A stretch of 64,000 bases of DNA, from contig CAWDUC010000001.1 in assembly GCA_963805405.1 (NCBI GenBank), positions 124,001 to 188,000 of the forward strand. Reading direction: 5' to 3'. Positions 1-12,996 of the stretch are shown here, in pieces. The first letter of the stretch is position 1; every line of letters starts with the position of its first letter. The stretch comes from JAEUMG01 sp963805405 (GTDB taxonomy: Bacteria > Pseudomonadota > Alphaproteobacteria > Rhizobiales > Aestuariivirgaceae). Both the position numbers and the translations under genes were made by a program. The notes beneath the pieces are model-generated. The model was given only the letters and a program-made list of their open reading frames with translations, searched no databases and had not been told where the DNA came from.

Positions 1-2
1 GC

Positions 3-284
3 ATCCTCTGGCCTTTCGCCAGCCGGCGAATCATCGAGGCTGCGTCTGGCGGCGAGCGCGACATTGCGGCCTCCGCCTTCTCCACCTTGCAGCGATTGGG
101 GTACGCGGTGGGTGCCGCCCTTACTGGAATTATCGCCAATGCCAGCGGGTTCTCGGCTGGCTTCACGAAAGAGGCCGCAGCGGGCGCAGCAGCGACGCTT
201 TTCTGGCCTTACCTGCCTCTGGCAATCGTCGGTTGCATTGCTTCTTTTAGGCTCGCCGGACCCAAACGGGTGGGGATGGATTAG
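3..284 (+). CDS. MFS transporter, C-terminal fragment
   Basis: The reading frame is open from the left edge to a TAG at 284, giving about 93 residues with no start inside the window, so the gene begins outside. The fragment has two hydrophobic helices separated by a short polar loop and ends in the basic tail GPKRVGMD. It looks like the last helices of a major facilitator superfamily permease. The substrate cannot be inferred. The frame assignment is firm because it is open from base 3; the family call rests on hydrophobicity and composition only. Confidence 0.55.
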   Translation: MLWPFASRRIIEAASGGERDIAASAFSTLQRLGYAVGAALTGIIANASGFSAGFTKEAAAGAAATLFWPYLPLAIVGCIASFRLAGPKRVGMD

Positions 285-641
285 CGATCGTCCTTATTTT
301 GCCGTTTTTGCAAAACACTTTCGCCATGGTTAACATTTCGGAAACGGTCTGTTGTCAATATGAGGGGACGGCCGCACCGGCGTAATAGGGTGCGGATCGT
401 GAGCATGGGAGAAATTCGCTCGTTCACACACCATCACGTTAAGCGCCTACCAAGGTTGACTAAACGAGGTGGGATGGGCAAAGTCTGGCGGTCCGTGGGA
501 GGCACCACCAGGCGGGCAAAAAGCGGGTTTCTGACAAGCTCGACACTGACTTGAATTGCGACCGAATTCGGGGAAGCCGGCAAAGACCGGACGCCATTCG
601 GTTAGCGAACCGTAGACCAGTTTTGTGAGGGGATCGGGCTT
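285..641. other. Intergenic region upstream of the M23 peptidase gene
   Basis: This 357-base stretch separates the MFS fragment from the peptidase gene. A short frame at 360-554 is arginine-rich with no recognisable domain or convincing ribosome binding site, and I regard it as non-coding. The promoter of the peptidase gene must lie here, but I cannot point to a clear -35/-10 pair. Confidence 0.4.
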
Positions 642-2324
642 TTGATCGACCGTGTATCAGTGCACAGCGGCCGCGCTAAGGTTGCCCGAAAGCAGCGCGT
701 TGCAGTTCATATCGAAGAGTTCGAAGCGAAGGACTCGTTCGAGGCACAAAATCCAGGCCAACAACGCTGGCTGCTCACCACATGCATCGCCGGCATTGCC
801 GGCAGTCTGATAGTCGGCAGCGCATTGCTTGGCATTTTCGGCCAGAACGCAGCCAGCACGGATGCTTTCGCTTCTGTGCAGCCGTCGGGCCTGAATTCAT
901 CCGGCACGATGAAGAGCGATATGGGCGCCGATGTCCTGCGACAAGTCACGACCGCGCCCATGAAGGCCGTTTCGGTCGCCTATCGTCCCGACGGCGAAAA
1001 TACCCCCCAGATCGTTCCGAAGCGCAGCCTCTATGGGGACAATCTTTATCCAGAGATTTCCGCCACCAGCCTGCCCTATGGCGACGGCAAGACAGCAGTC
1101 ATTGATGGCGATTTCGACGTCACCAACATCGACTCCCAGAACATCACGACGATCACCAAGACGCCTCCTCCCGAACCCGTCGACGAGGCAATCGTGCTTG
1201 GTCCATCCCGCACCCTCACGGATGAGATCACCGAGCGCGGTGTGACCAAGGAGGCAGCGCAGGCCTTGGTGCAAGCCTTGAACGGTGTCTTCCCGGCCGG
1301 CCAGATGCCACAGGGCACCCGTTTCGAACTGACTCTCGACAAGCAGCAGGACTTCTACGGTCGAGACGTCATCTTCCCGGTGCAGTTGACCTTCAAGCCC
1401 GGCCCGCAGGAAACGATCATCGTCGAAGCCGACGAAGACGGAACCTTCTCGGCCCATATCGACGGCGAAAAGGAAGGTACGCTTTCGCGCTACGCGCAGG
1501 TCGATCACTTCCGCACGAAGACGCGCGTCGGATCCAGCCTCTACGGCACCGCCAAGGACAACAAGGTTCCAGGCTACATCATCTCGGAATTGACGCGAGT
1601 ATTCGCTTATGACGTTGACTTCCAGCGCCAGGTCAAAGCCACTGACACGTTCGAGGTATTCTACGGCAATCCGCTGACCGGATCGTCGACCAAGCGCAAG
1701 GTGCTGCACTACGCGCAGCTCACCCTGGCGGGTAAAACCAAGACCTTCTTCCGCTTTACCACCAAGGACGGCGTCACGGACTATTACGACGAGAACGGCA
1801 TGAGCGCGACCAAGTCGCTGTTGCGTACCCCCGTCAGCGGTGCTCGCCTCACTTCTGGCTTCGGCATGCGGCGTCATCCGCTGCTCGGTTACTCGAAGAT
1901 GCACACCGGCGTGGACTTTGGCGTGCCAACTGGAACTCCGATCAAGGCTGCAGGCTCTGGCGTGATCGAGTCCGCAGGTCGATTGGGCGCCTACGGCATC
2001 GCGGTCAAGATCAAGCATAATGGCAAGTATGAAACGCTCTATGCCCATATGAGCCGCCTGGCCACTGGCATCCGCGCCGGCGTGAAGGTCAATCAGGGCC
2101 AGACGATCGGCTATGTTGGATCGACTGGTCGCGCGACTGGCCCCCATCTGCATTATGAAGTGCGCGCCGATGACCGGCCGGTCAATCCGACGCGCGTCAA
2201 GCTCGCCGGTGCCAGGAAACTTGCTGGCAAAGAACTCGCAAACTTCAAGGTTATAAAGGCGCGAATCCTGGCCATGATGGAGACGGCGCCATCGGCTACG
2301 CAAGTCGCTGAGATCCAGCAGTAA
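642..2324 (+). CDS. M23 family peptidoglycan endopeptidase, membrane-anchored
   Basis: A 560-residue cell-envelope hydrolase predicted to cleave peptide cross-links of peptidoglycan. After a basic cytoplasmic N-terminus there is one transmembrane helix (about residues 47-68), then a long periplasmic region. The C-terminus is a LytM/M23 domain with the zinc ligands H421 and D425 (motif HTGVD) and the HLH pair H502/H504. It therefore has a complete metal site, unlike degenerate EnvC/NlpD-type activators. The start is a TTG preceded by GTGAGGGG, a plausible Shine-Dalgarno; no nearer ATG precedes the transmembrane helix in frame. It stands alone with a following MFS gene. Substrate specificity (D,D- versus L,D- cross-links) is not visible. 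Confidence 0.88.
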   Translation: MIDRVSVHSGRAKVARKQRVAVHIEEFEAKDSFEAQNPGQQRWLLTTCIAGIAGSLIVGSALLGIFGQNAASTDAFASVQPSGLNSSGTMKSDMGADVLRQVTTAPMKAVSVAYRPDGENTPQIVPKRSLYGDNLYPEISATSLPYGDGKTAVIDGDFDVTNIDSQNITTITKTPPPEPVDEAIVLGPSRTLTDEITERGVTKEAAQALVQALNGVFPAGQMPQGTRFELTLDKQQDFYGRDVIFPVQLTFKPGPQETIIVEADEDGTFSAHIDGEKEGTLSRYAQVDHFRTKTRVGSSLYGTAKDNKVPGYIISELTRVFAYDVDFQRQVKATDTFEVFYGNPLTGSSTKRKVLHYAQLTLAGKTKTFFRFTTKDGVTDYYDENGMSATKSLLRTPVSGARLTSGFGMRRHPLLGYSKMHTGVDFGVPTGTPIKAAGSGVIESAGRLGAYGIAVKIKHNGKYETLYAHMSRLATGIRAGVKVNQGQTIGYVGSTGRATGPHLHYEVRADDRPVNPTRVKLAGARKLAGKELANFKVIKARILAMMETAPSATQVAEIQQ

Positions 2325-2378
2325 CTCATTCTTCTGGCGCCATCCGGCGCCGGAGCGCTCCCCCAAGGTTTACTCTCG

Positions 2379-3574
2379 ATGACCTTCGCGGTCTTCCTTC
2401 TGGCTTATGCGCTGAGCCAGTTCTTCCGCTCGTTTTTGGCGGTCATCGCGCCAGAGCTTTCGGCCGAATTGGCGCTGGGTCCCGAAGCGCTCGCTAACAT
2501 GCAGGCTTGGTGGATCGCGGGCTTCGTGGCTGCGCAATTTCCGGTTGGCTGGGCGCTCGACACGATCGGTCCGCGCCGCACGGTAAGCATCATCATGAGC
2601 GCCGCTGTCATCGGCGCCGTGCTCTTTGCCCGCGCCCACTCAGCTTTCATGCTCGATTGCGCCATGGCATTGATCGGCATCGGCTGCGCCCCGATCTATA
2701 TGGGCGCGGTCTACATCTTTGCGCGCGTCAACAGGCCGGAGCAATTTGCCCTGCTTTGCTCGTGGCTCCTGGGGCTCGGCACGGCGGGAAATCTGTTGGC
2801 GGCCTCCCCGCTTGCCTGGAGCGCGCAAGCATTTGGATGGCGCGAAACCATGCTCGGGATTGCCGGGGCGGGTGTGTTACTTGCGGTGCTTGTATTTGTC
2901 GCGATCAACGATCCGCCGAAACTGCCGCGCAATCGCGAGCGGCCAAGCGCGCTTGCGGCGATAGGCGAACTCCTTTCGATCAAGCATCTCTGGCCGATCT
3001 TGCCGCTCATTGCGGTAGGCTATGCTGTGATGCTGGCCGAGCGCGGGCTCTGGGCCGGTCCCTATTTTGCCGAAGTCCACGGTCTGGGACCGGTGGAGCG
3101 TGGAAATGCGCTGCTCGCCATGGCTGTCGCCATGTCGCTGGGTGCCATGACTTACGGCCCGCTCGACCGGCTGTTCAACACGCGCAAATGGGTGATATTG
3201 CCGGGAAGCTTGATAACTGCCGCTGCATTCATTCTGCTCGCGCTCGCCGCACCTGGTCTAAAGGCAGCCATCATCCTTATCGCGATAATCGGCACCTGCG
3301 GCATGACCTACGGCGTGCTGATGGCGCACGCCCGCGCCTTCCTTCCGGATCGCATTCTGGGTCGCGGCATCACCATGGTGAACGTGCTTTTCATAGGCGG
3401 CGCCGGGATTCTCCAGCCGGTCTCCGGAGCGATCGTTGCGCGGATGGAGGCGAATGGTAGCGATGCTGTCGCTGCCTATTCTGCCATCCACCTGTTGTTC
3501 GGCTTGTTGCTTGCGGCGGCAAGCGCGATTTATCTCTTCTCGCGCGATATGCCGCCGCAAGGTTCTTCCAAGCT

Positions 3575-3578
<4 letters not shown>
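2379..3578 (+). CDS. MFS transporter
   Basis: A 399-residue polytopic membrane protein with about twelve hydrophobic segments. The loop between helices 2 and 3 carries DTIGPRRT, matching the MFS signature G-x3-D-x2-G-x-R-x. It is therefore a proton-driven or facilitated transporter of the inner membrane; nothing reveals the substrate. It lies 54 bases after the peptidase gene and may be co-transcribed. Its TAA stop overlaps the stop of convergent clpB by three bases, leaving no room for an intergenic terminator. Confidence 0.85.
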
Positions 3579-6172
<2,594 letters not shown>

Positions 6173-6337
6173 AATATCTCCTCCTCGGCACGCCTCTTGG
6201 GTCCTTGGAGGCCCCCCAGAAACGTCCATTCAATGCAAGAGAATCCGCCTGGCTGAATCCTATAATGGCATTCACCGGCTGCGGAACCCCTCAGCGGAGA
6301 TATAGTAAGCGATTATTTGCCGGCAAGGCGGGGAACG

Positions 6338-7162
6338 CTACTCCCCGGGGTTATCACGAGAAGGACCTCGCCCCGGGGTCTCGGACGTATCTGCCGGCTC
6401 CCGCTTGCGGCGAGGATATCGGGTTCGCGTGGTCTCGCCGGCCGCTCCATTGGTGGAACCCCGCTTCAAGAAAGACGGCGCCTCCCAATTGCTTGCCGCT
6501 GCCGGCTGGGGCGCCTCCTCCGCAACAGGTTCGGCTCGCACAGGCGCCTCCTCCTGCCGGACAGGCTGCGCATCCGGCTCACGGTCGCGCGTAACCTCCT
6601 GGCGATCGCGGTTCTGGTCGAAGCGGGGGCGGAAGCGATCATTGCCACGGTCCCGCGGCCGGAAATTCTGCTGGTTCTGATTTTGCGGCGGACGGTCGAA
6701 TTCCTGGGCCGCACTGTCACCATAGGCATCGGCCTGCGGCGCGCCATGAACAGGGCGCTCGACGACTGCGGGCTGCAGGTCGTCGCCATCGCCCTCGCCG
6801 GCATCCTCGCCGTCTTCGTCGTCATAGCCATCTTCGCCATTCGAACGTCGGCTCTGCTGCTGAAACTGTTGGTTGTAAGCCTGTGCGGCCGCAAGAATGC
6901 GGAGGTAATGTTCCGCGTGCTGGAAATAGCTTTCCGACATTACGATATCCCCGGATGCCATCGCATCGCGGCCAAGCTGGAGATATTTGTCGGCGACAGT
7001 CTGGGCGGTGCCACGAACCTTTACATCCGGCCCGTTGCTTTCATAGACACGGTTGAGCGGATTGCCGCCCCCACCTCCACCTCCACCTCCGCCGCCACCT
7101 CCGCCACCCGTGTGACGACGATTACGGTTACGCCCGCGCTGTTTATGCTGCCCTGGTCTCAT
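6338..7162 (-). CDS. DUF4167 domain protein with poly-glycine linker
   Basis: A 274-residue protein whose first 100 residues match the rhizobial DUF4167 family: a basic N-terminus (MRPGQHKQRGRNRNRR), a low-complexity linker, then NPLNRVYESNGPDVKVRGTA and an alpha-helical segment with repeated Y-LGRDA and HAEHYLR motifs. The rest is low-complexity, Q/N/D- and R/P/E-rich and probably disordered. The function is unknown; basic, disordered character suggests nucleic acid or RNP binding, which is inference. The start at ATG 7162 fits the family better than an in-frame start at 7243. Here the linker is 15 glycines, where I recall relatives carrying asparagines. Confidence 0.85.
   Translation of the reverse strand: MRPGQHKQRGRNRNRRHTGGGGGGGGGGGGGGGNPLNRVYESNGPDVKVRGTAQTVADKYLQLGRDAMASGDIVMSESYFQHAEHYLRILAAAQAYNQQFQQQSRRSNGEDGYDDEDGEDAGEGDGDDLQPAVVERPVHGAPQADAYGDSAAQEFDRPPQNQNQQNFRPRDRGNDRFRPRFDQNRDRQEVTRDREPDAQPVRQEEAPVRAEPVAEEAPQPAAASNWEAPSFLKRGSTNGAAGETTRTRYPRRKREPADTSETPGRGPSRDNPGE
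7064..7108 (-). repeat. Trinucleotide repeat encoding 15 glycines
   Basis: Fifteen consecutive GGN codons (GGT, GGA, GGC, GGG mixed) form the linker of the DUF4167 protein. On the plus strand this reads as a run of CCACCT/CCGCCA triplets. The repeated GGAGGT core makes it prone to slippage, so its length may vary between strains. Confidence 0.8.
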
Positions 7163-7423
7163 ACGATTCTCATTTTGCTGTCGGAATTGATGACCGGCTA
7201 AACCGGCAATAACCGTCCGTTTCGTCCGGCCTGGGTCGGACATGATTGTGACGAATGACCCTCAGAAGAGGCGTGGCAAAACCGACCTTGTTCCTTGTGG
7301 TCTGGCTCTCGCTGCCCAGGCAAAGCCCTACGGGATTCGCCGTCCCTCAACTGTTAGCCGCTTTTCCTGTCCCAAAAGTGCCTGACTGAGAAAAACCGGT
7401 GTCAATCGCATATGGCAGCGCGT

Positions 7424-8324
7424 TCACCGAGTCGGTATGTAGCCGAGGTCAAGGACGTTTCCAACCCCAATCTTGCGTATTCCGAAGACAAGACACCGCA
7501 CGTGACCAGCGAGATCCCGCTGCGCCGAATGCAGGTTAAACCCCGCATCCTCAAATATTTCAGTAACTTGCGCGTCCTGACCCGCGCCAATTTCGAGTAT
7601 TACCTCACCTGAAGGCAGCAAATGTCTTACCGCGCCCTCCGCAATCGCTCGATAACAATCCAGGCCATCGATGCCGCCATCAAGGGCGGCTGGGGGATCC
7701 CAGTCTTTGACTTCAGGCGCCAAGCCTTTGATTTCGCTAGACGATATATAAGGCGGATTGGAAATGACCAGGTCAAATCGCCCCGATACGCCGTCAAGCC
7801 AGGACGCTAAAACGGTCTCAAGCCGATGATCCACCCCGTTTTCCCGTGCGTTGGCAGCCGCCGTTTCCAACGCTTCTGCCGAAATATCGCTGGCGACAGC
7901 CCGGGTTTCCGGCAATTCTGCCAACAGGGTTACCGCGATGGCACCCGTCCCTGTGCCGAGATCGAGGATACGCGGCGCTGGCTTCCCTCGAAGCACTCCG
8001 ATCGCGGTCGAAATCAGGGTTTCGGTATCCGGCCGAGGGTCTAGGGTCGCCGCCGACAACCGAAAATTGCGACCATAAAACTCGCGGGTTCCCAGGATGC
8101 GAGACACCGGCTCATGCCCGCGTCGCCGCCTGATCAGGTCGCGGAATCGATCTGCGATATCGTCTGGGACTTCAGTTTCGGGTCGACCGATCAACGCCCC
8201 GTGGTCAAACCCGGTCGCGTGCTGCAACAACAGACGCCCGTCGAGGATCGCGGTCTCGATCCGCGCACTCGCCGAGCTGGCCGCGACCCCAAGCCAAGAG
8301 TTTGGTGAGCGCCTCAGCCGCCAT
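7424..8324 (-). CDS. prmC: Release factor glutamine methyltransferase PrmC (one apparent frameshift)
   Basis: PrmC methylates the glutamine of the GGQ motif in RF1 and RF2. The main open frame carries the class I methyltransferase motif LDLGTGTGAIAV and the catalytic SAM/glutamine motif NPPY (ISNPPYISSSE). The N-terminus is in another frame: ATG at 8324 gives MAAEALTKLLAWG, and the sequence resumes as VAASSASARIETAILDGRL in the main frame. The switch is at a run of four C on the plus strand (about 8287-8290). The span is 901 bases, one base surplus. The start overlaps the end of prfA by 11 bases, the usual coupled arrangement. A short C-terminal tail after CLVFG is atypical. Sequencing error is the likeliest cause of the shift. 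Confidence 0.9.
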
Positions 8325-9396
8325 CCAATTCGGCAGCCGCGAGCAATTCGGCATGATGGGCCGTCATGAGCGCCTGGACGAGTTCTTCCAGAGCCGCGCC
8401 CTCGATGACCTGGTCGAGCTTGTAGAGCGTAAGGTTGATCCGGTGGTCGGTTACCCGGCCTTGCGGGAAGTTGTAGGTGCGGATGCGCTCGGAACGGTCG
8501 CCGGTCCCGATCTGGCCTCGCCGTGTCGCCGAACGCTCATCGGCAAGCCTCTGCCGTTCCCGCTCATAGAGACGTGCCCTTAAAATTTTGAGCGCCTTCG
8601 CCTTGTTCTTGTGCTGCGATTTCTCGTCCTGCTGGGCAACGGCGAGCCCGGTCGGAAGATGGGTAATTCGCACGGCGGAGTCCGTCGTGTTGACCGACTG
8701 TCCGCCCGGCCCCGAAGAACGATAGACATCGATCCTGAGGTCAGAGTCATTAATCTGAATATCGACATCCTCGGCTTCGGGTAGCACGGCCACCGTCGCG
8801 GCCGATGTGTGGATGCGGCCCTGCGCTTCGGTTGCCGGCACGCGCTGTACACGATGCACCCCGGATTCGAACTTCAAACGCGCATAGGCACCGCTACCGA
8901 AAATGTTGGCGACGATTTCCTTATAGCCCCCGTGTTCGCCTTCACTCGCCGAAATCACATCGACGCGCCAACCCTTGAAGGCCGAATAACGCTGATACAT
9001 GCGGAATAGATCGCCCGCAAATATGGCCGCTTCGTCGCCGCCAGTGCCTGCCCTGACCTCGAGAATGACATTGCGGTCGTCGGCCGCATCCTTCGGAAGC
9101 AATAGCATCCTCAAATCATGTTCGAGTTTGCCGATCCTTTCCTCCAGCACGGGCTTCTCGGCGCGCGCCATGTCCGCGATTTCGGGATCGTTCTCCGCAG
9201 CCATCTCGGCAATCGACTCTCGCTCGGTGTAAGCCTTGCGGAGACTCTGCGCCACGCGCGCGGTCGGCTCGATTTCGGCATATTCGCGCGACAGACGAAC
9301 GAAGCTTTCGCCGGTGGCGCCTGACGACAATTCGGCTTGGATGAGCTCAAATCGCTCGATGATCCGGTCGAGCTTCTCGGCAATCTGGGTAGTCAT
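8314..9396 (-). CDS. prfA: Peptide chain release factor RF1
   Basis: A 360-residue class I release factor that recognises UAA and UAG stop codons and triggers peptidyl-tRNA hydrolysis. The tripeptide anticodon PAT is at residues 187-189, which marks RF1 rather than RF2 (SPF). The catalytic GGQ is at 231-233 in SSGPGGQSVNTTDSAVR. Length is exactly typical. The reading frame is uninterrupted. It is followed with overlap by prmC, which modifies Q233, and preceded by the ptsP gene and a RodZ-like gene in the same direction. Confidence 0.97.
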   Translation of the reverse strand: MTTQIAEKLDRIIERFELIQAELSSGATGESFVRLSREYAEIEPTARVAQSLRKAYTERESIAEMAAENDPEIADMARAEKPVLEERIGKLEHDLRMLLLPKDAADDRNVILEVRAGTGGDEAAIFAGDLFRMYQRYSAFKGWRVDVISASEGEHGGYKEIVANIFGSGAYARLKFESGVHRVQRVPATEAQGRIHTSAATVAVLPEAEDVDIQINDSDLRIDVYRSSGPGGQSVNTTDSAVRITHLPTGLAVAQQDEKSQHKNKAKALKILRARLYERERQRLADERSATRRGQIGTGDRSERIRTYNFPQGRVTDHRINLTLYKLDQVIEGAALEELVQALMTAHHAELLAAAELDGG

Positions 9397-9467
9397 GATG
9401 CGCGGCTTTTAGAGCAAAAGCGGCCAGGGTGTACACACCCTGACTCGCGCCGACAGAGTTGCCCGGT

Positions 9468-10553
9468 TCAGCCGCGCTTTTCGAGCGATTTTAGGTCGAG
9501 CGAGCGGCCGACCAAGATCTCCCCCGGCGTCCCGAGAATGCCTAAATCCTTGCCATCGATTTCATAGGCGAGCAGGCCGCCGTCGCGCGCGATCACGACG
9601 AGACCTTCCTGCTCAGGCACACGATAATTGTCGCCGGGCATCAGCATCTTGGTGACAACGACCATGCCCTGGCCGTCCTGAATCCTAATCCAGACCGGAG
9701 ATTTGGCTTTGAGAACAAGCCGGGACTTGCCCGTGATGGCAGAGGGTTTGGGCGTTTTCTCCTTGGAGAGCGTGGGAACCGGAATTGGAGCCGCTTCCTC
9801 GCTGACCGCCGGATTGTTCCCGACAGTTTTCTCAATCAGCGCTGTCAATCCGTCTAGGCTGCGCTCGCCGGCTTCGCCCGCGCCAGGCTCGACGCCAACG
9901 GCTGACTGGCCGCCGGGTAGAACCGCGGATGCCGCATGGTTGTCGTCTGGCATATCCTCTTCTTGGAGCTCTATCGAAGGCTCGACGGAGGCCGTCGGCA
10001 TCGGATCGGAAGCCTGCTGTGACATTTCTTGGACGGGAAGAATTTCGTCCGCTGGCTTCATGAGCCAATTTGCGCCGGCAAAAAGCAGAACTGCACCGAA
10101 GCAAGAAGCGAGAATACCGGTCGTACCACGACTGGGTCGCCGGCTTAAGAGACTCCAGGCATTGGCGAAACTGATCACTTTCGCGCTTGAACAGGGCGCG
10201 GGGTTGGCGGGATGCGATAGGACCGGCACGATGGGCAGGAATTGGGCGTAATGTGCCATTAGCGGTTCGGGTTCGAAACCCATCTGCAGACCGTAAAGCC
10301 CGACCATCTGCAGCGCTTCCTCGCGGTGCGGCATCCCGCGCAGATCACCGATTTCGATCGAGCGCAGATGGCTCGCATGGATGCCGGTCAGCTCACTTGC
10401 CTGTTCCAGCGTTTGCCCGCGCTTTTCGCGCTCGCGCTGCAGGAACCAACCGGTTTCACCGATCGGATCGAGCGAACCGTCAGGTTTCGCCCGGAAGGCG
10501 TTTGGATTTGGATCGAATTGCGCGTAGCTGGATCCACTTACTCGGGCGTCCAT
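9468..10553 (-). CDS. RodZ-like helix-turn-helix membrane protein
   Basis: A 361-residue protein with an N-terminal HTH domain of the RodZ type (GWFLQREREKRGQTLEQAS, about residues 35-100), one transmembrane helix (about residues 155-172, TTGILASCFGAVLLFAGANW) and a periplasmic part. That part is a disordered acidic linker followed by a DUF4115-like beta domain (SRLVLKAKSPVWIRIQDGQG...). RodZ links MreB to the elongation machinery in other bacteria; many rod-shaped rhizobia grow polarly and lack MreB, so the role here is uncertain. The start at ATG 10553 follows GGAGAG at nine bases. It sits between ptsP and prfA. Confidence 0.75.
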   Translation of the reverse strand: MDARVSGSSYAQFDPNPNAFRAKPDGSLDPIGETGWFLQREREKRGQTLEQASELTGIHASHLRSIEIGDLRGMPHREEALQMVGLYGLQMGFEPEPLMAHYAQFLPIVPVLSHPANPAPCSSAKVISFANAWSLLSRRPSRGTTGILASCFGAVLLFAGANWLMKPADEILPVQEMSQQASDPMPTASVEPSIELQEEDMPDDNHAASAVLPGGQSAVGVEPGAGEAGERSLDGLTALIEKTVGNNPAVSEEAAPIPVPTLSKEKTPKPSAITGKSRLVLKAKSPVWIRIQDGQGMVVVTKMLMPGDNYRVPEQEGLVVIARDGGLLAYEIDGKDLGILGTPGEILVGRSLDLKSLEKRG

Positions 10554-10643
10554 GTTCGAGACTCTCCGGCACACGGCCTTAAGGGGCCGTTGACTTCACA
10601 TTTTCGAAGAATGCCGTAGAATGGTAAGCAGAAGGCTAACGAA

Positions 10644-12909
10644 TTACGCGATGACTGGAATCTCGTGCGCGTCGGCGAAATTCGCCAGCCGCTTGCGTAG
10701 GCTGTGGTCCGACATTGTCAGCATCGGCTCGAGTTCCTGCCACAATGCCGCTCTGTTCAATGCCAGGATCATGCTCTTGACCGGGCCAACCGCTGCGGGC
10801 GCCATCGAGATCGAAGTAAGTCCCAGCCCGATAAGTGTCATCGCCTCGAGGGGCCGCCCTGCCATCTCACCGCACAAATTGACCGGCACCCCATGCGCGC
10901 TCGCACGAGTAATAATATAGCGGATGGCCGACAACAGCGGTGGACTCAAGGGATCGTAACGCGCCGCCAGTCGGGTATTTCCACGATCCGACGCAAACAG
11001 GAACTGTAACAGATCGTTGGACCCGATCGACGCAAAGTCGACCTCGGCCAGAAGGCCATCCAACTGCCAGATCAAGGCCGGGACCTCGATCATCGCGCCC
11101 AATTTGATCGAGCGCGGCAATTCGTGTCCGCGACCAAGATTATCCCTCTCTTCTTCAAGCAGGTGCTTGGCCGCCCGGAATTCTTCGATGTCGGCAATCA
11201 TCGGGAAACATGACCCGAAGGTCACGTCCCGCCGCTGCCCGCAGCAGCGCGCGCAACTGCAGTTTCAGCAGAGCCGGACGCTCGATAGCCAGTCGCGTTG
11301 CGCGCCAGCCCATCGCCGGATTGTCTTCTTTCGGTTGCCGCAGATAGGGCAGCGACTTGTCCGCGCCAATGTCGAGCGTGCGGATCGTGACAGGCCGATC
11401 GCCTGCCGCATCGAGCACCGCCGAGTAATGCCTTATTTGCGAATCGAGGCGCGGCAATCTTTGCGCCATCATGAAGTGAAGCTCGGTGCGGTAGAGGCCA
11501 ATTCCATCTGCGCCCGATTCCGCCAGATGCGGCAGGTCGACAAGCAGGCCGGCATTGATCTGGATTTGGATTCGAACTCCATCACGCGTGACCGCCAACG
11601 TATCGCGTAGGGCGGCAAACTGCGCCTGCCTGCGCGCATAGAAGCGCACCTTCTCGACATAGGCGCGCTCGATGTCGGGCGATGGGCGCACATAGATATC
11701 GCCGCTTGCCCCATCGACAATGAGCGGACTGCCGGTATCGATGACGTCGATTAAGCCTTCCGCTTGCCCGATTGCCGGAATGCCCAAGGCGCGGGCAACG
11801 ATCGCGACATGACTGTTGCGCCCACCTTCCTCAAGCACGACACCCCTGACTTTGGCGCGGTCATAATCGAGCAGTTCGGCCGGACCCATGTTCCGCGCGA
11901 CAACAATCGCATTGGCCGGAAGATCGCCGCGCGATGCAGTGGCGATCTGGCCGGTCAGAATGCGCAGCAGGCGATTGGCCAGATCGTCGAGATCATGCAT
12001 CCGCTCGCGCAAGTAGGGATCGGGCGTGCGCATCATGCGCGCGCGGTTGTCGTTTTGCACACGCTCGACGGCGGCCTCCGCAGTCAGGCCAGTTTCGACA
12101 GCCTCGCCGAGCCTGTTGAGCCAGCCGCGATCATGGGCAAACATGCGGAAGGCTTCGAGTACTTCCGAGTACTCGGTGCCGCGCACCGCCGTGCCTTCGA
12201 CCATCTCGTCGACATGCGCGCGCAATTCCTGCACTGCGCCCTCGAGCCGCGCCTTCTCCCTTGGGATGCTTTCGGCGATGAGGTTGGTGATGACAATGCG
12301 CGGCTCATGCAGCACCGCATGGCCCAGCGCTACACCTTCCGCCAAAACTTCGCCCTTGAAGTGATGGAACCTGATATGGGTGACGTCGGCAGCGACAGCG
12401 CGCGCCACTTCCTGTAATTCGCCGGAAGCGATGACTTCGGCCAGAACCATGGCCGTTGTCTGGAGAGCTTCCTCCTCTTCTTCAGTGTAGTGCCGGCGCG
12501 TGCGGTTTTGGATGACCAGCACGCCAATGACGATGCCGCCACGCAGGATCGGCACGCCGAGGAAGGAGTGGTAAATTTCTTCGCCGGTCTCAGGCAAGTA
12601 TTTAAAGGCGGGATGGTCTTGCGCCTCGGCGAGATTCAAGGCCTCTGCCGAGGCCGCGATCGTTCCAACAAGGCCTTCGCCGACGCGCAACCGCGACTTA
12701 TGGACGGCTTCCACCTTCAAGCCTTCGGTTGCGAAGAGCTCGAGTTCCTGGCCCTGCCGCATCACATAGATGGAGCAAACCTCGGCCACGACATTGGCCG
12801 CGATCAGCATGACGATCTTGTCTAGTCGCTTCTGTGCCGTCTCCCGCTCCGCCATCACCTCGCGGAGCCGCCGGAGCAGGACACGCGGGCCAAGGGCGGA
12901 ATGGGCCAT
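10644..12909 (-). CDS. ptsP: Phosphoenolpyruvate-protein phosphotransferase PtsP (EI-Ntr), one apparent frameshift
   Basis: First enzyme of the nitrogen-related PTS: autophosphorylates from PEP and passes phosphate to NPr. An N-terminal GAF sensor domain (about residues 1-165) precedes the EI N-terminal region, the swivelling phosphohistidine domain (GGRNSHVAIVARALGIPAIG) and the PEP-utilising barrel. The frame 11155-12963 runs to LRVMFP and is then lost; the frame 10644-11225 resumes with PMIADIEEFRAAKHLLEEE. The junction is at TTTCCCG near 11207; removing one T restores MFPMIADIEEF. The span is 2266 bases, one base surplus. The start at 12909 (MAHSALGPRVLLRRLREVM) matches the family. It lies 87 bases after lysC, a rhizobial arrangement. 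Confidence 0.93.
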
Positions 12910-12996
12910 TAGGCGGTGTCCTCGCGCATCCGTGCGCGGGCCGTTTTCCAACGGCCTTTGCATACTCGGAAATGGAAGGAGATGGGCAGCATGGCG

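Noticed and set aside
360..554. 64-codon plus-strand frame upstream of the peptidase gene
   Set aside because: Arginine-rich composition, no ribosome binding site, no recognisable family.
897..2366. 489-codon minus-strand open frame opposite the M23 peptidase
   Set aside because: The plus-strand frame has a complete zinc peptidase domain; the antisense frame has no recognisable features.
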